From: Anaerolineales bacterium
Lineage (GTDB): Bacteria; Chloroflexota; Anaerolineae; Anaerolineales; Villigracilaceae
DNA length: 6,739 bases
NCBI GenBank assembly: GCA_016789485.1
Contig: JAEURE010000151.1
Span: 1 to 6,739 of the forward strand
Reading direction: 5' to 3'
The position numbers and the translations under genes are program-made. The notes below the pieces were generated by a model. The model was not told where the DNA came from. It was given only the letters and a program-made list of their open reading frames with translations, and did no database searches. This document shows positions 1 to 6,134 of the stretch, piece after piece; position 1 is the stretch's first letter; the number at the start of each line of letters is the position of its first letter.

Positions 1-106
1 TCACACCCGCGCGCTCGGAAAATGTTTCGCCCAATACGGCAAAAATAATCGGGGCTGCCGCAGCGAGCACACCTGCCAAACCAACCAGAAGATTTTCCTG
101 ATTCAT
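1..106 (-). CDS. BMP-type ABC transporter permease 2, N-terminal fragment
   Basis: This is the first 35 codons of the second inner-membrane permease of the importer; the rest lies beyond the window edge. The frame reads MNQENLLVGLAGVLAAAAPI and continues through a hydrophobic stretch to FAVLGETFSERAGV. The FSERAGV end matches the conserved segment that precedes the N-I-G-x-E-G motif in YufQ/NupQ-like permeases (BPD_transp_2 family). The ATG at 106-104 lies 7 nt beyond the TGA of permease 1. A GAGGG Shine-Dalgarno overlaps that stop codon, so the two permeases are probably translationally coupled. The product would pair with permease 1 to form the heterodimeric channel. The assignment rests on a short segment but is strongly supported by its position after a paralogous permease. 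Its full length and downstream neighbours cannot be seen. Confidence 0.87.
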   Translation of the reverse strand, partial: MNQENLLVGLAGVLAAAAPIIFAVLGETFSERAGV

Positions 107-113
107 GTATCCC

Positions 114-1151
114 TCACGCCTTTTTCACGAATTTCTGCCGCACGCCTTCCATCAATAAAACGAAGAGCACAAGTACACCCTGCAGAACGCCTGCAAGCGA
201 AGAGTCCAGTTTCATGACGATGGGAAGTTGAATACTGCCAATGTTCAATGCCGCAAAGAACAAAGCGACTGGAATAGCCCAGATAGCCTGATAGTTGATC
301 AACATGGCAACCATCAGTCCGAGATAACCATATCCGCTGGAGATCGACGGGATTAGGCGATGATAAACTGCGGCAACTTGAATAGCTCCCGCAGCACCAG
401 CCAGTGCGCCACAGATAAGGAAGGAATACATGGAATATTGCCACGTAGGAATACCCAGCAAATATGCCGCACGGAAATTCTTTCCAACCGCTTTGAGTTT
501 CAATCCAAAATATGTACCCTGCAAAATAAAGTACACGATCACAACCCCAACCAAGGCGATTCCCAATGCCCAGAGACTAATACGCAGGTCTGGCAATTGC
601 GGCAACGAAAAATGATCGGGAAAAGGCTCGGTACCGCTCATGGACGCCACGCCTTCACGCTTCCATGGCCCAAAAATGAGGTACAAGGTCAATGCAGTGG
701 AAACAAAATTCAAACCCAGGCCGCCAAAGATTTCATTAACACCGCCAAACGTTTTCAATGCGCCCGCAAAGGAAGCCCATAGCGCACCAAAAGCCATCCC
801 TCCTAAAATCGCAAGTGTGATGATCAAACCTGCAGGCAACGTGCTGTCTACGAATTGACGGAAGACCCATGCAGTGCCGATCGCTCCAAGCACGATCTGA
901 CCTTCCACGCCGATATTCCATAGTCCTGCAGAGAAGGTGATCAACAAGCCAGCCGTCACAAGCAGAAGCGGCACAAAAGTAACCAATACTTCTGCGAATT
1001 TCCGCATCGAACCAACAGAGCCTGTGATCATATTTTTATAGGCTTCCATTGGTGAGGCTTTCGCAGCGATCAAAATGAGCGAAACAAAAACAAGCGCAAG
1101 CACGAAAGCCAGCAATTGAAAGACAAAGCCGCTGAGGCGTCCCTTAAGCAT
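114..1151 (-). CDS. BMP-type ABC transporter permease 1 (nucleoside-type importer)
   Basis: This 345-residue integral membrane protein of the BPD_transp_2 family resembles NupP/YufP, one of the two channel subunits of BMP-type importers. Hydrophobic segments lie near residues 9-30, 54-76, 83-98, 106-131, 146-161, 192-210, 241-263, 274-285, 288-306 and 317-335. The conserved AGLWNIGVEGQ is at 75-85 and GGVNEI at 136-141. The cytoplasmic coupling segment GLKLKAVGKNFRAAYLLGI at 216-234 is the part that contacts the ATPase. The start at 1151 is preferred over an ATG at 1184 because AAGGAGG (1157-1163) lies 5 nt upstream of it, and the longer form would run 41 nt into the ATPase gene. With this start the gene overlaps the ATPase end by 8 bp, as expected for coupled operon genes. 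Substrate specificity cannot be read from this subunit. Confidence 0.93.
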   Translation of the reverse strand: MLKGRLSGFVFQLLAFVLALVFVSLILIAAKASPMEAYKNMITGSVGSMRKFAEVLVTFVPLLLVTAGLLITFSAGLWNIGVEGQIVLGAIGTAWVFRQFVDSTLPAGLIITLAILGGMAFGALWASFAGALKTFGGVNEIFGGLGLNFVSTALTLYLIFGPWKREGVASMSGTEPFPDHFSLPQLPDLRISLWALGIALVGVVIVYFILQGTYFGLKLKAVGKNFRAAYLLGIPTWQYSMYSFLICGALAGAAGAIQVAAVYHRLIPSISSGYGYLGLMVAMLINYQAIWAIPVALFFAALNIGSIQLPIVMKLDSSLAGVLQGVLVLFVLLMEGVRQKFVKKA

Positions 1152-2637
1152 GGCTCCCTCCTTTTTCAGGCCAGCCCTTGCCACCTATTAACTGTCCTAG
1201 CTGCTCAACACTTGTCGTCGCAGCATCAATGGGAGGCGAGACCTTCCCGCTAAAGAACACGAGCACACGATCACTGTATTGCAAAATTTCCTCCAAATCA
1301 GAAGAAATAAAAATGATGGATGCACCTTGTCTGCAGCGCTCCTTTAACTTCGACCAGATATAGATCACAGATTCAATATCCAAACCGCGGGTGGGATGTT
1401 CCAGCAAAACAAGGGAAAGCGGGTCTTGTAGCAATGCCAATTCAGCCCGCTGCTGGTTTCCACCAGAAAGCGACTCAACCATACTAAGCGGTGTGCCTCG
1501 AATATTGAAGGATTTGATTCGGTCTTCAGCAAGTTTTTGCCCAGCCACCCGGTCGATAAAGATACCTTTCGGCTGTTCGGCAAGCACAAAATGGTCTGTC
1601 AAACTCAAGCCCGGGACAAGTCCTTCTTCAAGACGTGCGGCGGGCAGAAAGTTGACTCCCGCATTCTTGTACGCGTGATAAGACTTGCCGGTCAAATCCT
1701 GACCCTTGAGCTTGACTCTTCCTCCAACCGGTCTGACCAACCCCGCACATGCACGAATGAACATGCCCTGTCCGGAACCTTCCATACCTGCCAATCCGAT
1801 CACCTCGCCTGCGCAAAGGTTCAAGTCGACATTTTTTATTTTCAAACGGACGTCTTCAAGGGAAACATTTTTCAGCTCGAGCATGGTCTCATTTGTTAGA
1901 ACAGGTTGTCGCTCACCCAGAGTGACCACTTTACCAAACATCATCTCCACAAGTTTTGAGGTGTTAAAAGGAGGTTTCATCTCCCCCACCAATTCGCCTG
2001 CCTGTAATACAGCCACCTGATCACATAGACTTTCCACATCCTCAAGTTTGTGTGAGACAAAGATGATGGTCATGGCTTGTTCTGGAAGTTTTTTGAGAGT
2101 GGAAAATAATTTACTTTTTTGAGATGCACTAATACCCGTCGTCGGTTCATCGAGGATAAGAACGCGTGCGCCGAGCCACAAAAGCCGCATAATCTCAAGC
2201 TGCTGACGCTCGCCAACGGTCAATGAGTCTACATAGCTTTCCGGGTCAAAGGAAAAATCAAACTCCTTGGCAAGCAGATTGAAATCCTGCGTGGCTTCCT
2301 TCCTGTTCGGAAAAAGCCCGCCGGTAAAACGTCCAAGTATAAAGTTATCCAGGACCTTCATTGGCGGAAAATCCAATGGATCCTGATGGAGCATGCCAAC
2401 ACCATGATGTATTGCGTCTGCAGGGGAATCAATAGTGACGGATTTCCCATCCAAAATAATTTCACTGCCGGAATCGGCTTGAATAAATCCAGAAAGAATC
2501 TTCATCAAAGTGCTTTTACCAGCACCGTTTTCCCCTAAAATCCCTTGAATCGTTCCAGAGGGAATGTTGAGATTAATACCCTTATTGGCGTGTACTTTTC
2601 CAAAATGTTTGTGGATGTTCTTGAGTTCGACGTTCAT
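1144..2637 (-). CDS. Two-domain ABC transporter ATPase, RbsA/NupO-like
   Basis: This 497-residue cytoplasmic protein carries two fused nucleotide-binding domains, the form that powers BMP-type and ribose-type importers (usual length about 500). Domain 1 has Walker A GENGAGKS at 35-42, the Q-loop HQDP at 84-87, a divergent signature VGERQ at 141-145, Walker B LILDEPT at 160-166 and the switch histidine in SHKL at 195-198. Domain 2 starts near 252. Its Walker A position reads GMEGSGQG (284-291) with no Lys-Ser/Thr, its signature LSGGNQQR (390-397) is canonical, its Walker B ends LLEHPTRGLD (411-420) with His at the catalytic Glu position, and its switch position is Ser (ISSDLEE, 444-450). Only the site formed by domain 1 Walker A/B and the domain 2 signature should hydrolyse ATP. 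The ATG at 2637 has only a weak GGAG 13 nt upstream, so translation may depend on coupling or be modest. Confidence 0.95.
   Translation of the reverse strand: MNVELKNIHKHFGKVHANKGINLNIPSGTIQGILGENGAGKSTLMKILSGFIQADSGSEIILDGKSVTIDSPADAIHHGVGMLHQDPLDFPPMKVLDNFILGRFTGGLFPNRKEATQDFNLLAKEFDFSFDPESYVDSLTVGERQQLEIMRLLWLGARVLILDEPTTGISASQKSKLFSTLKKLPEQAMTIIFVSHKLEDVESLCDQVAVLQAGELVGEMKPPFNTSKLVEMMFGKVVTLGERQPVLTNETMLELKNVSLEDVRLKIKNVDLNLCAGEVIGLAGMEGSGQGMFIRACAGLVRPVGGRVKLKGQDLTGKSYHAYKNAGVNFLPAARLEEGLVPGLSLTDHFVLAEQPKGIFIDRVAGQKLAEDRIKSFNIRGTPLSMVESLSGGNQQRAELALLQDPLSLVLLEHPTRGLDIESVIYIWSKLKERCRQGASIIFISSDLEEILQYSDRVLVFFSGKVSPPIDAATTSVEQLGQLIGGKGWPEKGGSHA
1157..1163 (-). promoter_or_regulatory. Strong ribosome binding site of permease 1
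   Basis: On the minus strand AAGGAGG precedes the ATG at 1151 by 5 nt. It sits inside the last codons of the ATPase gene. It decides the start of permease 1, because the upstream ATG at 1184 has no comparable site. Confidence 0.8.
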
Positions 2638-2660
2638 GGGCGGTGTAGGTCTCCATGATG

Positions 2661-2700
2661 AAAAACGTAGGGGCGCGGTGACCGCGCCCCTACAAAAACG
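2661..2700 (-). repeat. REP-like palindrome with flanking direct repeats between binding-protein and ATPase genes
   Basis: Arms GTAGGGGCGCGGT (2667-2679) and ACCGCGCCCCTAC (2681-2693) are perfect complements around a single central G. As RNA this gives a 12-bp GC-rich stem with a 3-nt loop. In the direction of the operon the stem is followed by GTTTTT, giving it a terminator-like look, though the T run is short. The 7-mer AAAAACG occurs on both sides (2661-2667 and 2694-2700), as would be left by insertion of a small element, although it could be chance. Placed between a binding-protein gene and its membrane-complex genes, such a stem commonly lowers downstream expression or protects the upstream message from 3' exonucleases. 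Both roles are inferred here. Confidence 0.75.
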
Positions 2701-2708
2701 GGTATACC

Positions 2709-3980
2709 TTATTCAGCTGCGCTGAGGCCGTCCATGCCTTCGAGCAATTGCGGCAGGTACCAAACTTGCTGGTCGGTGCCAACTTCGCCATCAGCGAGGT
2801 AGACTGAACCGTCCTGCAGGTTGATCGGGCCAGTCCACAAATTGAGGCCTCCAGCCAACTCAGCGACGAACGCATCCACTGCGGTGGCATCTTCGGCGCT
2901 CAAAGCGGGGCCGTTCACGAAGCCAACGGTGGAAGTATCAGGGTTGTTAAGATCAGCCCAGTCAGGTCCAGCCCAAATAAATTGGGAAGCCCATGAACCA
3001 TCCTGTGCAGAGGAAATCGCTTTGAGGTATTCAGGACCCCAGTTGAAGTACGGTACACCAATACACACATCGGGAGCGGCGTCGCAAGCAGCCACATAGT
3101 CATAGGCTACGCCAAAGACTGTTTTGCCTTCAGCGGAGAGCTTCTGTGCTTCGCCGAGGTTGACAGGGTTGTCAATACCAGAAATGACAACATCGTAGCC
3201 GGTGGTGTAGAAATCGTTGGAAACTTGAACAGGATCAAGCGTCACACCGGGGATATTGAACCAGAAGCCAATCCACGTCACTTTGAATTCCAAAGCAGCA
3301 GGATCGTTGCCAGCGGTTTCCCAACAATGTTTTGCGCCAAGGAAAGCTGAGGCAGCGAGGCGGCGGGTTTCATCGTTGATCAATGGTCCAAGATAACCGA
3401 TCTTACCGGTCTCGGAGGTGAGGGCCGCAGCGCAGCCAGCCATCATCTTGCCATATTCCATGCGTCCCATAATGTTCATAAGGTTGGGGATTTCTTCGTA
3501 GGCTTTGCCATCAGGCCAAACCTGATCACCAGAAGCCATGATAACGAACACATCAGGGTTGGCTTTTGCGAAAGTGGTTGAGGCATCCTTCATATCATCT
3601 GAGTTAAAGATGACGAGTTTGGCACCCTGTGCAACTAATTCTTCAGCAAGTTGATCGGGAGTGGTACCGGGGCGGTCGGCGGGGTTGACCTTGTCAAGAT
3701 AGATCATCTTCGCACCGAGTTTCTCTTCAAGATACAAACCAGCCTCATAATGAGCCTGGCTCCAGCCATTGTCGTTGTACGGACCAACAAGGAGCATACC
3801 AAAAACGAACTGTTCAGCGGGTGCTTCCGTGGCGGCAGCTGGTGCTTCGGTTGCAGCAGCAGGGGCCTCAGTAGCAGCCATCGGGGCTTCTGTTGCGGCA
3901 GGTGCAGGGGTGCCACAAGCAGCAAGGACGAACGTGAGTGCCAACGCAAGGTATGCGAGGCGGGTGAAATTCTTACGCAT
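2709..3980 (-). CDS. BMP-family (PnrA/Med-like) substrate-binding lipoprotein
   Basis: This 423-residue extracytoplasmic solute receptor belongs to an ABC importer (Pfam Bmp family). Residues 1-22 are a lipoprotein signal: basic n-region MRKNFTR, a hydrophobic core, then lipobox LAAC with Cys22 as the lipidation site. A flexible linker follows with four 7-residue Thr-Glu-Ala-Pro units (29-56). The binding domain starts near 58. GPYNDNGWSQAHYEAG (66-81), GRMEYGKMMAG (172-182), TGKIGYLGPLINDETRR (191-207), GYDVVISGIDNP (261-272) and FNWGPEYL (312-319) fit conserved blocks of BMP proteins. Cys299 and Cys306 flank a short loop and could form a disulfide. An SD AAGGAG lies 7 nt before the ATG at 3980; an in-frame TTG at 4031 could add 17 residues. 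Family members bind purine nucleosides or related ligands, but the ligand here is not determined. It is the first gene of the importer operon. Confidence 0.95.
   Translation of the reverse strand: MRKNFTRLAYLALALTFVLAACGTPAPAATEAPMAATEAPAAATEAPAAATEAPAEQFVFGMLLVGPYNDNGWSQAHYEAGLYLEEKLGAKMIYLDKVNPADRPGTTPDQLAEELVAQGAKLVIFNSDDMKDASTTFAKANPDVFVIMASGDQVWPDGKAYEEIPNLMNIMGRMEYGKMMAGCAAALTSETGKIGYLGPLINDETRRLAASAFLGAKHCWETAGNDPAALEFKVTWIGFWFNIPGVTLDPVQVSNDFYTTGYDVVISGIDNPVNLGEAQKLSAEGKTVFGVAYDYVAACDAAPDVCIGVPYFNWGPEYLKAISSAQDGSWASQFIWAGPDWADLNNPDTSTVGFVNGPALSAEDATAVDAFVAELAGGLNLWTGPINLQDGSVYLADGEVGTDQQVWYLPQLLEGMDGLSAAE
3813..3896 (-). repeat. Four tandem 21-bp units encoding the Thr-Glu-Ala-Pro linker
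   Basis: Codons 29-56 of the binding protein encode four consecutive 7-residue units: ATEAPMA, ATEAPAA, ATEAPAA and ATEAPAE. At the DNA level the units are imperfect and differ mainly at synonymous third positions, so selection or old duplication is more likely than very recent slippage. The Pro/Ala/Thr/Glu-rich stretch should be unstructured and tether the globular domain to the lipid anchor. Linkers of this type are very common in lipoproteins of Anaerolineae-like Chloroflexota. Confidence 0.85.
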
Positions 3981-3987
3981 TCTTCTT

Positions 3988-3993
3988 CTCCTT
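3988..3993 (-). promoter_or_regulatory. Proximal ribosome binding site of the binding protein
   Basis: On the minus strand AAGGAG ends 7 nt before the ATG at 3980, an ideal spacing. It supports the start that gives a compact lipoprotein signal peptide. Confidence 0.8.
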
Positions 3994-4040
3994 TTGAAAA
4001 ATATGTTTTGAGACAGGGCTTGTTGGGTCAATTTTTTCTT

Positions 4041-4050
4041 TGACCTCCTT
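4041..4050 (-). promoter_or_regulatory. Second, distal Shine-Dalgarno in the 5' leader
   Basis: On the minus strand AAGGAGGTCA, a near-perfect anti-SD complement, lies about 65 nt upstream of the preferred ATG. The only start codon it could serve is TTG at 4031-4029, with a 12-nt spacer that is longer than usual. That TTG is in frame with the binding protein and would add 17 residues ending in several arginines. It could be an alternative start, a ribosome standby site, or a leftover. Confidence 0.5.
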
Positions 4051-4055
4051 TCAAG

Positions 4056-4082
4056 TTGTCTAAACAATTGTACCAAGTACAA
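4056..4082. promoter_or_regulatory. Paired inverted repeats over the promoter, candidate repressor operator
   Basis: Two adjacent dyads occur. TTGTAC-CAA-GTACAA (4068-4082) has perfect 6-bp arms and covers the -10 box and part of the spacer. TTGT-CTAA-ACAA (4056-4067) abuts it and spans the expected transcription start. The core GTCTAAAC (4058-4065) fits the GT-N-TA-N-AC pattern known for HutC-subfamily GntR regulators. The position suits a repressor blocking polymerase. No regulator gene is visible in the window, so the identity of the protein is open. Confidence 0.45.
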
Positions 4083-4095
4083 ATGTTTTTGTGAA
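4067..4095 (-). promoter_or_regulatory. Sigma-70-type promoter of the importer operon
   Basis: On the minus strand TTCACA (4095-4090) and TACAAT (4072-4067) are separated by exactly 17 nt. Each hexamer differs by one base from the TTGACA/TATAAT consensus. Transcription would start near 4060, leaving an untranslated leader of about 80 nt before the ATG at 3980. This is the only sizeable gap between the upstream membrane-protein gene and the importer genes, which fits an independent transcription unit. Called by eye. Confidence 0.6.
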
Positions 4096-4114
4096 GAAAA
4101 GGCACTACGAATCT

Positions 4115-6130
4115 CTAAGGTGAACACTCGAATTTACTTCGTACTTCAACCAGTGCAGAAACCTGCTCCGGGGTGGCTTCCGTCTCCCGCTCAATGCGGG
4201 CCCACAGTTTGCAAAGCAATGGGCCTACATAATTCTTCGATATTTTGTAAGATACCCGCGATAATTCTACCGCTTTTTTCCAATCTCCGATATGAGCGTA
4301 TCCTTCGATGAAAACAAAGCGCTCCAACGGGCCGTTCGGATAATCATCCAGCGCAAAAGCAACATCGCCCAATTCCACGACTCGCTCCCAATCACCCATC
4401 TGACGCGCCAGTTCAGCCTTGCCAAAATAGTAGCACCAACCATGTGAAGGCTCGCCTCCAAAAAGCGGACCTGGAAGCTGATTCTGTTTCTCAAACAGAA
4501 TGACACTCTGATTCGAATACCTCGCTACATCCTTAAGCGCAAGCGGGAGAAGGCGATTTGTTTCTTCGACCTCAGGGTCGATCACGCGGAAACATCCCGG
4601 CGGCTCATAATCAACGACAAGGATATTGGATGTGTTTCCATAAAATGTCGGACCAATGTAATATAGCTGATGCGGCTGGCCAGGCTCAACACTTGGTAAT
4701 GTTTTACCCACCCGAATGGAGGCAAAATACAACATCACATTCATCTCGCCGGGCGGGCTGTAAATCCAATTCAGCGGACCCGTCAACGAATTGTCTGAAT
4801 AATAGGTTACAGGCAAATCATTCGAAAGCAGGATCGTCCCTTTTTCCAGCGCGGGAATACGCCAGGTCATTTGCCAAAATAGATCTTGCTGCGCAACCCA
4901 GTCATGACGAAATAGATCTTCAAGGCGGAAGTGTCTGCTCACCGCAAACCCCACCAGCAATGCGACCAAGATCATCTGCGCACGTTGATTTTTGATAAGC
5001 GCAATCATACCCGTCAGTAATAGACTTGCACCCAGCATAAAGGGCAGCATAAAACGGTCAATCGAAAAATTCAATTGAGGCACAATGCCGATGACCCACA
5101 CCGAACCACCGGCCAATCCCCAAAAGACCAAACCAATGAAACCCGCCTGCTTTGCAAAATCACGATCATCTCCATCGCCAGGAGCGAATTTGAAGAGATA
5201 TATTCCAACCAGAAGAATGACCAAGAATAACTGAACCAGCATCAAGGTAAGCGTGAGCGGACCTAGTCCAGTAGTGCCAATGGTCATGAAAGGATACAGC
5301 CAGACTTCGTACACTGTCCGCCAGAAACTCAGGAGAATGTTATTAAGCAGGAGCAATAATCCCGTCAAAAAGTCTGCGCGCAGCGCATCCAAAATAACAT
5401 AATCATAGCTGGCATTCTGAAAAGCGAAAAAGAACATGCGCCATATGGTAACGCCTGCAAAAATCAAAAAGTATGGCAAAAAATATAGAGCAGATTTTTG
5501 AGCCCGCTCCCTCGCTCCACCCGGCAGCACAAACCAAAAGAGGAAGATACGCGCAAACTCGAGAAAATAAAAATACTCCATTGTCAGCAGGTTGACTGCT
5601 GCAAGGAAATATGACGCGGCAAATAAAACCGCGCGGCGCTTTTCATTTTTTATTGCAAGAAGGGAAAGGTAAATCGAAAGCAGGAAGCAGGAGAGCACAA
5701 TGTAAAAATGACTGTACATCATGGCAATGAAATGTTGCCCCATGCCCGGGTAAACAAGGAAAAACAAGCTTGCCCAAAACGCAGGCTTTGAATGCGCAGG
5801 CCAAAGCACCCGCAAGATCATCCACAACAAAAGCGCTGTCAGCCAGCGCAGAATAATCGCCAGCAACTGCCAAACCCAGGGATTTGGTCCAATCAACGGC
5901 AATGTCAATTGATAGATCATGCCCCAAAAGGGGCGGCTGGTTGAAAAAGTTTTGGTGAGGACATCCGGGCCCAATCGGAAATAGATCCACGCCCAGGGGA
6001 ATTCATCCCAATAAAAGCCGCGCTGCCAGAAGAATAAACCATAGGTCAGCGCGGCCATGAGGAGCATGAACCACACGACGCTGCGTGTTGTAAATTTCAG
6101 TGCGTTGAGTCGTGTGATCCAATTTTTCAT
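4115..6130 (-). CDS. Multi-spanning membrane protein, GT-C glycosyltransferase-like, with TPR-like tail
   Basis: This 671-residue protein is not assigned to a named gene. A first membrane segment (about 17-35) is followed by an outer loop with GFYWDEFPW (38-46). The Asp42-Glu43 pair sits where GT-C transferases (PMT/ArnT-like, using polyprenyl-phosphate sugars) keep their catalytic acid. About ten further hydrophobic segments run to about residue 396, followed by a soluble region of about 275 residues. Residues 565-594 and 603-630 look like two TPR-type helix pairs (AELARQMGDWERVVELGDVA and EGYAHIGDWKKAVELSRVS). A role in glycosylating envelope material is inferred from fold-level resemblance only. 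The ATG at 6130 lies 4 nt after the arcC stop. An upstream ATG at 6220 would overlap arcC by 86 nt and put a basic 30-residue extension on the protein, so it is rejected. The RBS is weak (GGAT), which suggests coupling to arcC translation. Confidence 0.85.
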   Translation of the reverse strand: MKNWITRLNALKFTTRSVVWFMLLMAALTYGLFFWQRGFYWDEFPWAWIYFRLGPDVLTKTFSTSRPFWGMIYQLTLPLIGPNPWVWQLLAIILRWLTALLLWMILRVLWPAHSKPAFWASLFFLVYPGMGQHFIAMMYSHFYIVLSCFLLSIYLSLLAIKNEKRRAVLFAASYFLAAVNLLTMEYFYFLEFARIFLFWFVLPGGARERAQKSALYFLPYFLIFAGVTIWRMFFFAFQNASYDYVILDALRADFLTGLLLLLNNILLSFWRTVYEVWLYPFMTIGTTGLGPLTLTLMLVQLFLVILLVGIYLFKFAPGDGDDRDFAKQAGFIGLVFWGLAGGSVWVIGIVPQLNFSIDRFMLPFMLGASLLLTGMIALIKNQRAQMILVALLVGFAVSRHFRLEDLFRHDWVAQQDLFWQMTWRIPALEKGTILLSNDLPVTYYSDNSLTGPLNWIYSPPGEMNVMLYFASIRVGKTLPSVEPGQPHQLYYIGPTFYGNTSNILVVDYEPPGCFRVIDPEVEETNRLLPLALKDVARYSNQSVILFEKQNQLPGPLFGGEPSHGWCYYFGKAELARQMGDWERVVELGDVAFALDDYPNGPLERFVFIEGYAHIGDWKKAVELSRVSYKISKNYVGPLLCKLWARIERETEATPEQVSALVEVRSKFECSP

Positions 6131-6134
6131 TTCG

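Noticed and set aside
360..782. Plus-strand open frame of 140 codons opposite permease 1
   Set aside because: It is antisense to a clear permease gene, has a composition unlike a folded protein and no recognisable motif. It is a shadow of the real frame.
1152..1184. Upstream ATG at 1184 for permease 1
   Set aside because: The added residues come from the alternate frame of the ATPase end and its own Shine-Dalgarno. The ATG at 1151 has an ideal ribosome site.
2581..2655. Short minus-strand frame starting METYTAHE just before the ATPase start
   Set aside because: It is out of frame with the ATPase, only about 24 codons long, with no ribosome site or homology. Most likely chance.
2661..2700. 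Reading the palindrome as a full operon-ending terminator
   Set aside because: The T run is only five bases and the importer genes that must be co-expressed lie downstream. Partial attenuation is the more sensible reading.
3769..4011. Plus-strand frame with repeated GASVAAA units
   Set aside because: The repeats are the reverse complement of the Thr-Glu-Ala-Pro linker codons of the lipoprotein, so the periodicity is explained by the minus-strand gene.
3981..4127. N-terminal extension of the binding protein to an ATG at 4127
   Set aside because: It would overlap the end of the upstream gene, run through the promoter, and place 49 mostly charged residues before an obvious lipoprotein signal peptide.
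4558..4995. Plus-strand 145-codon frame opposite the membrane protein
   Set aside because: It is antisense to an intact gene with clear membrane segments. Its own translation shows no domain or signal.
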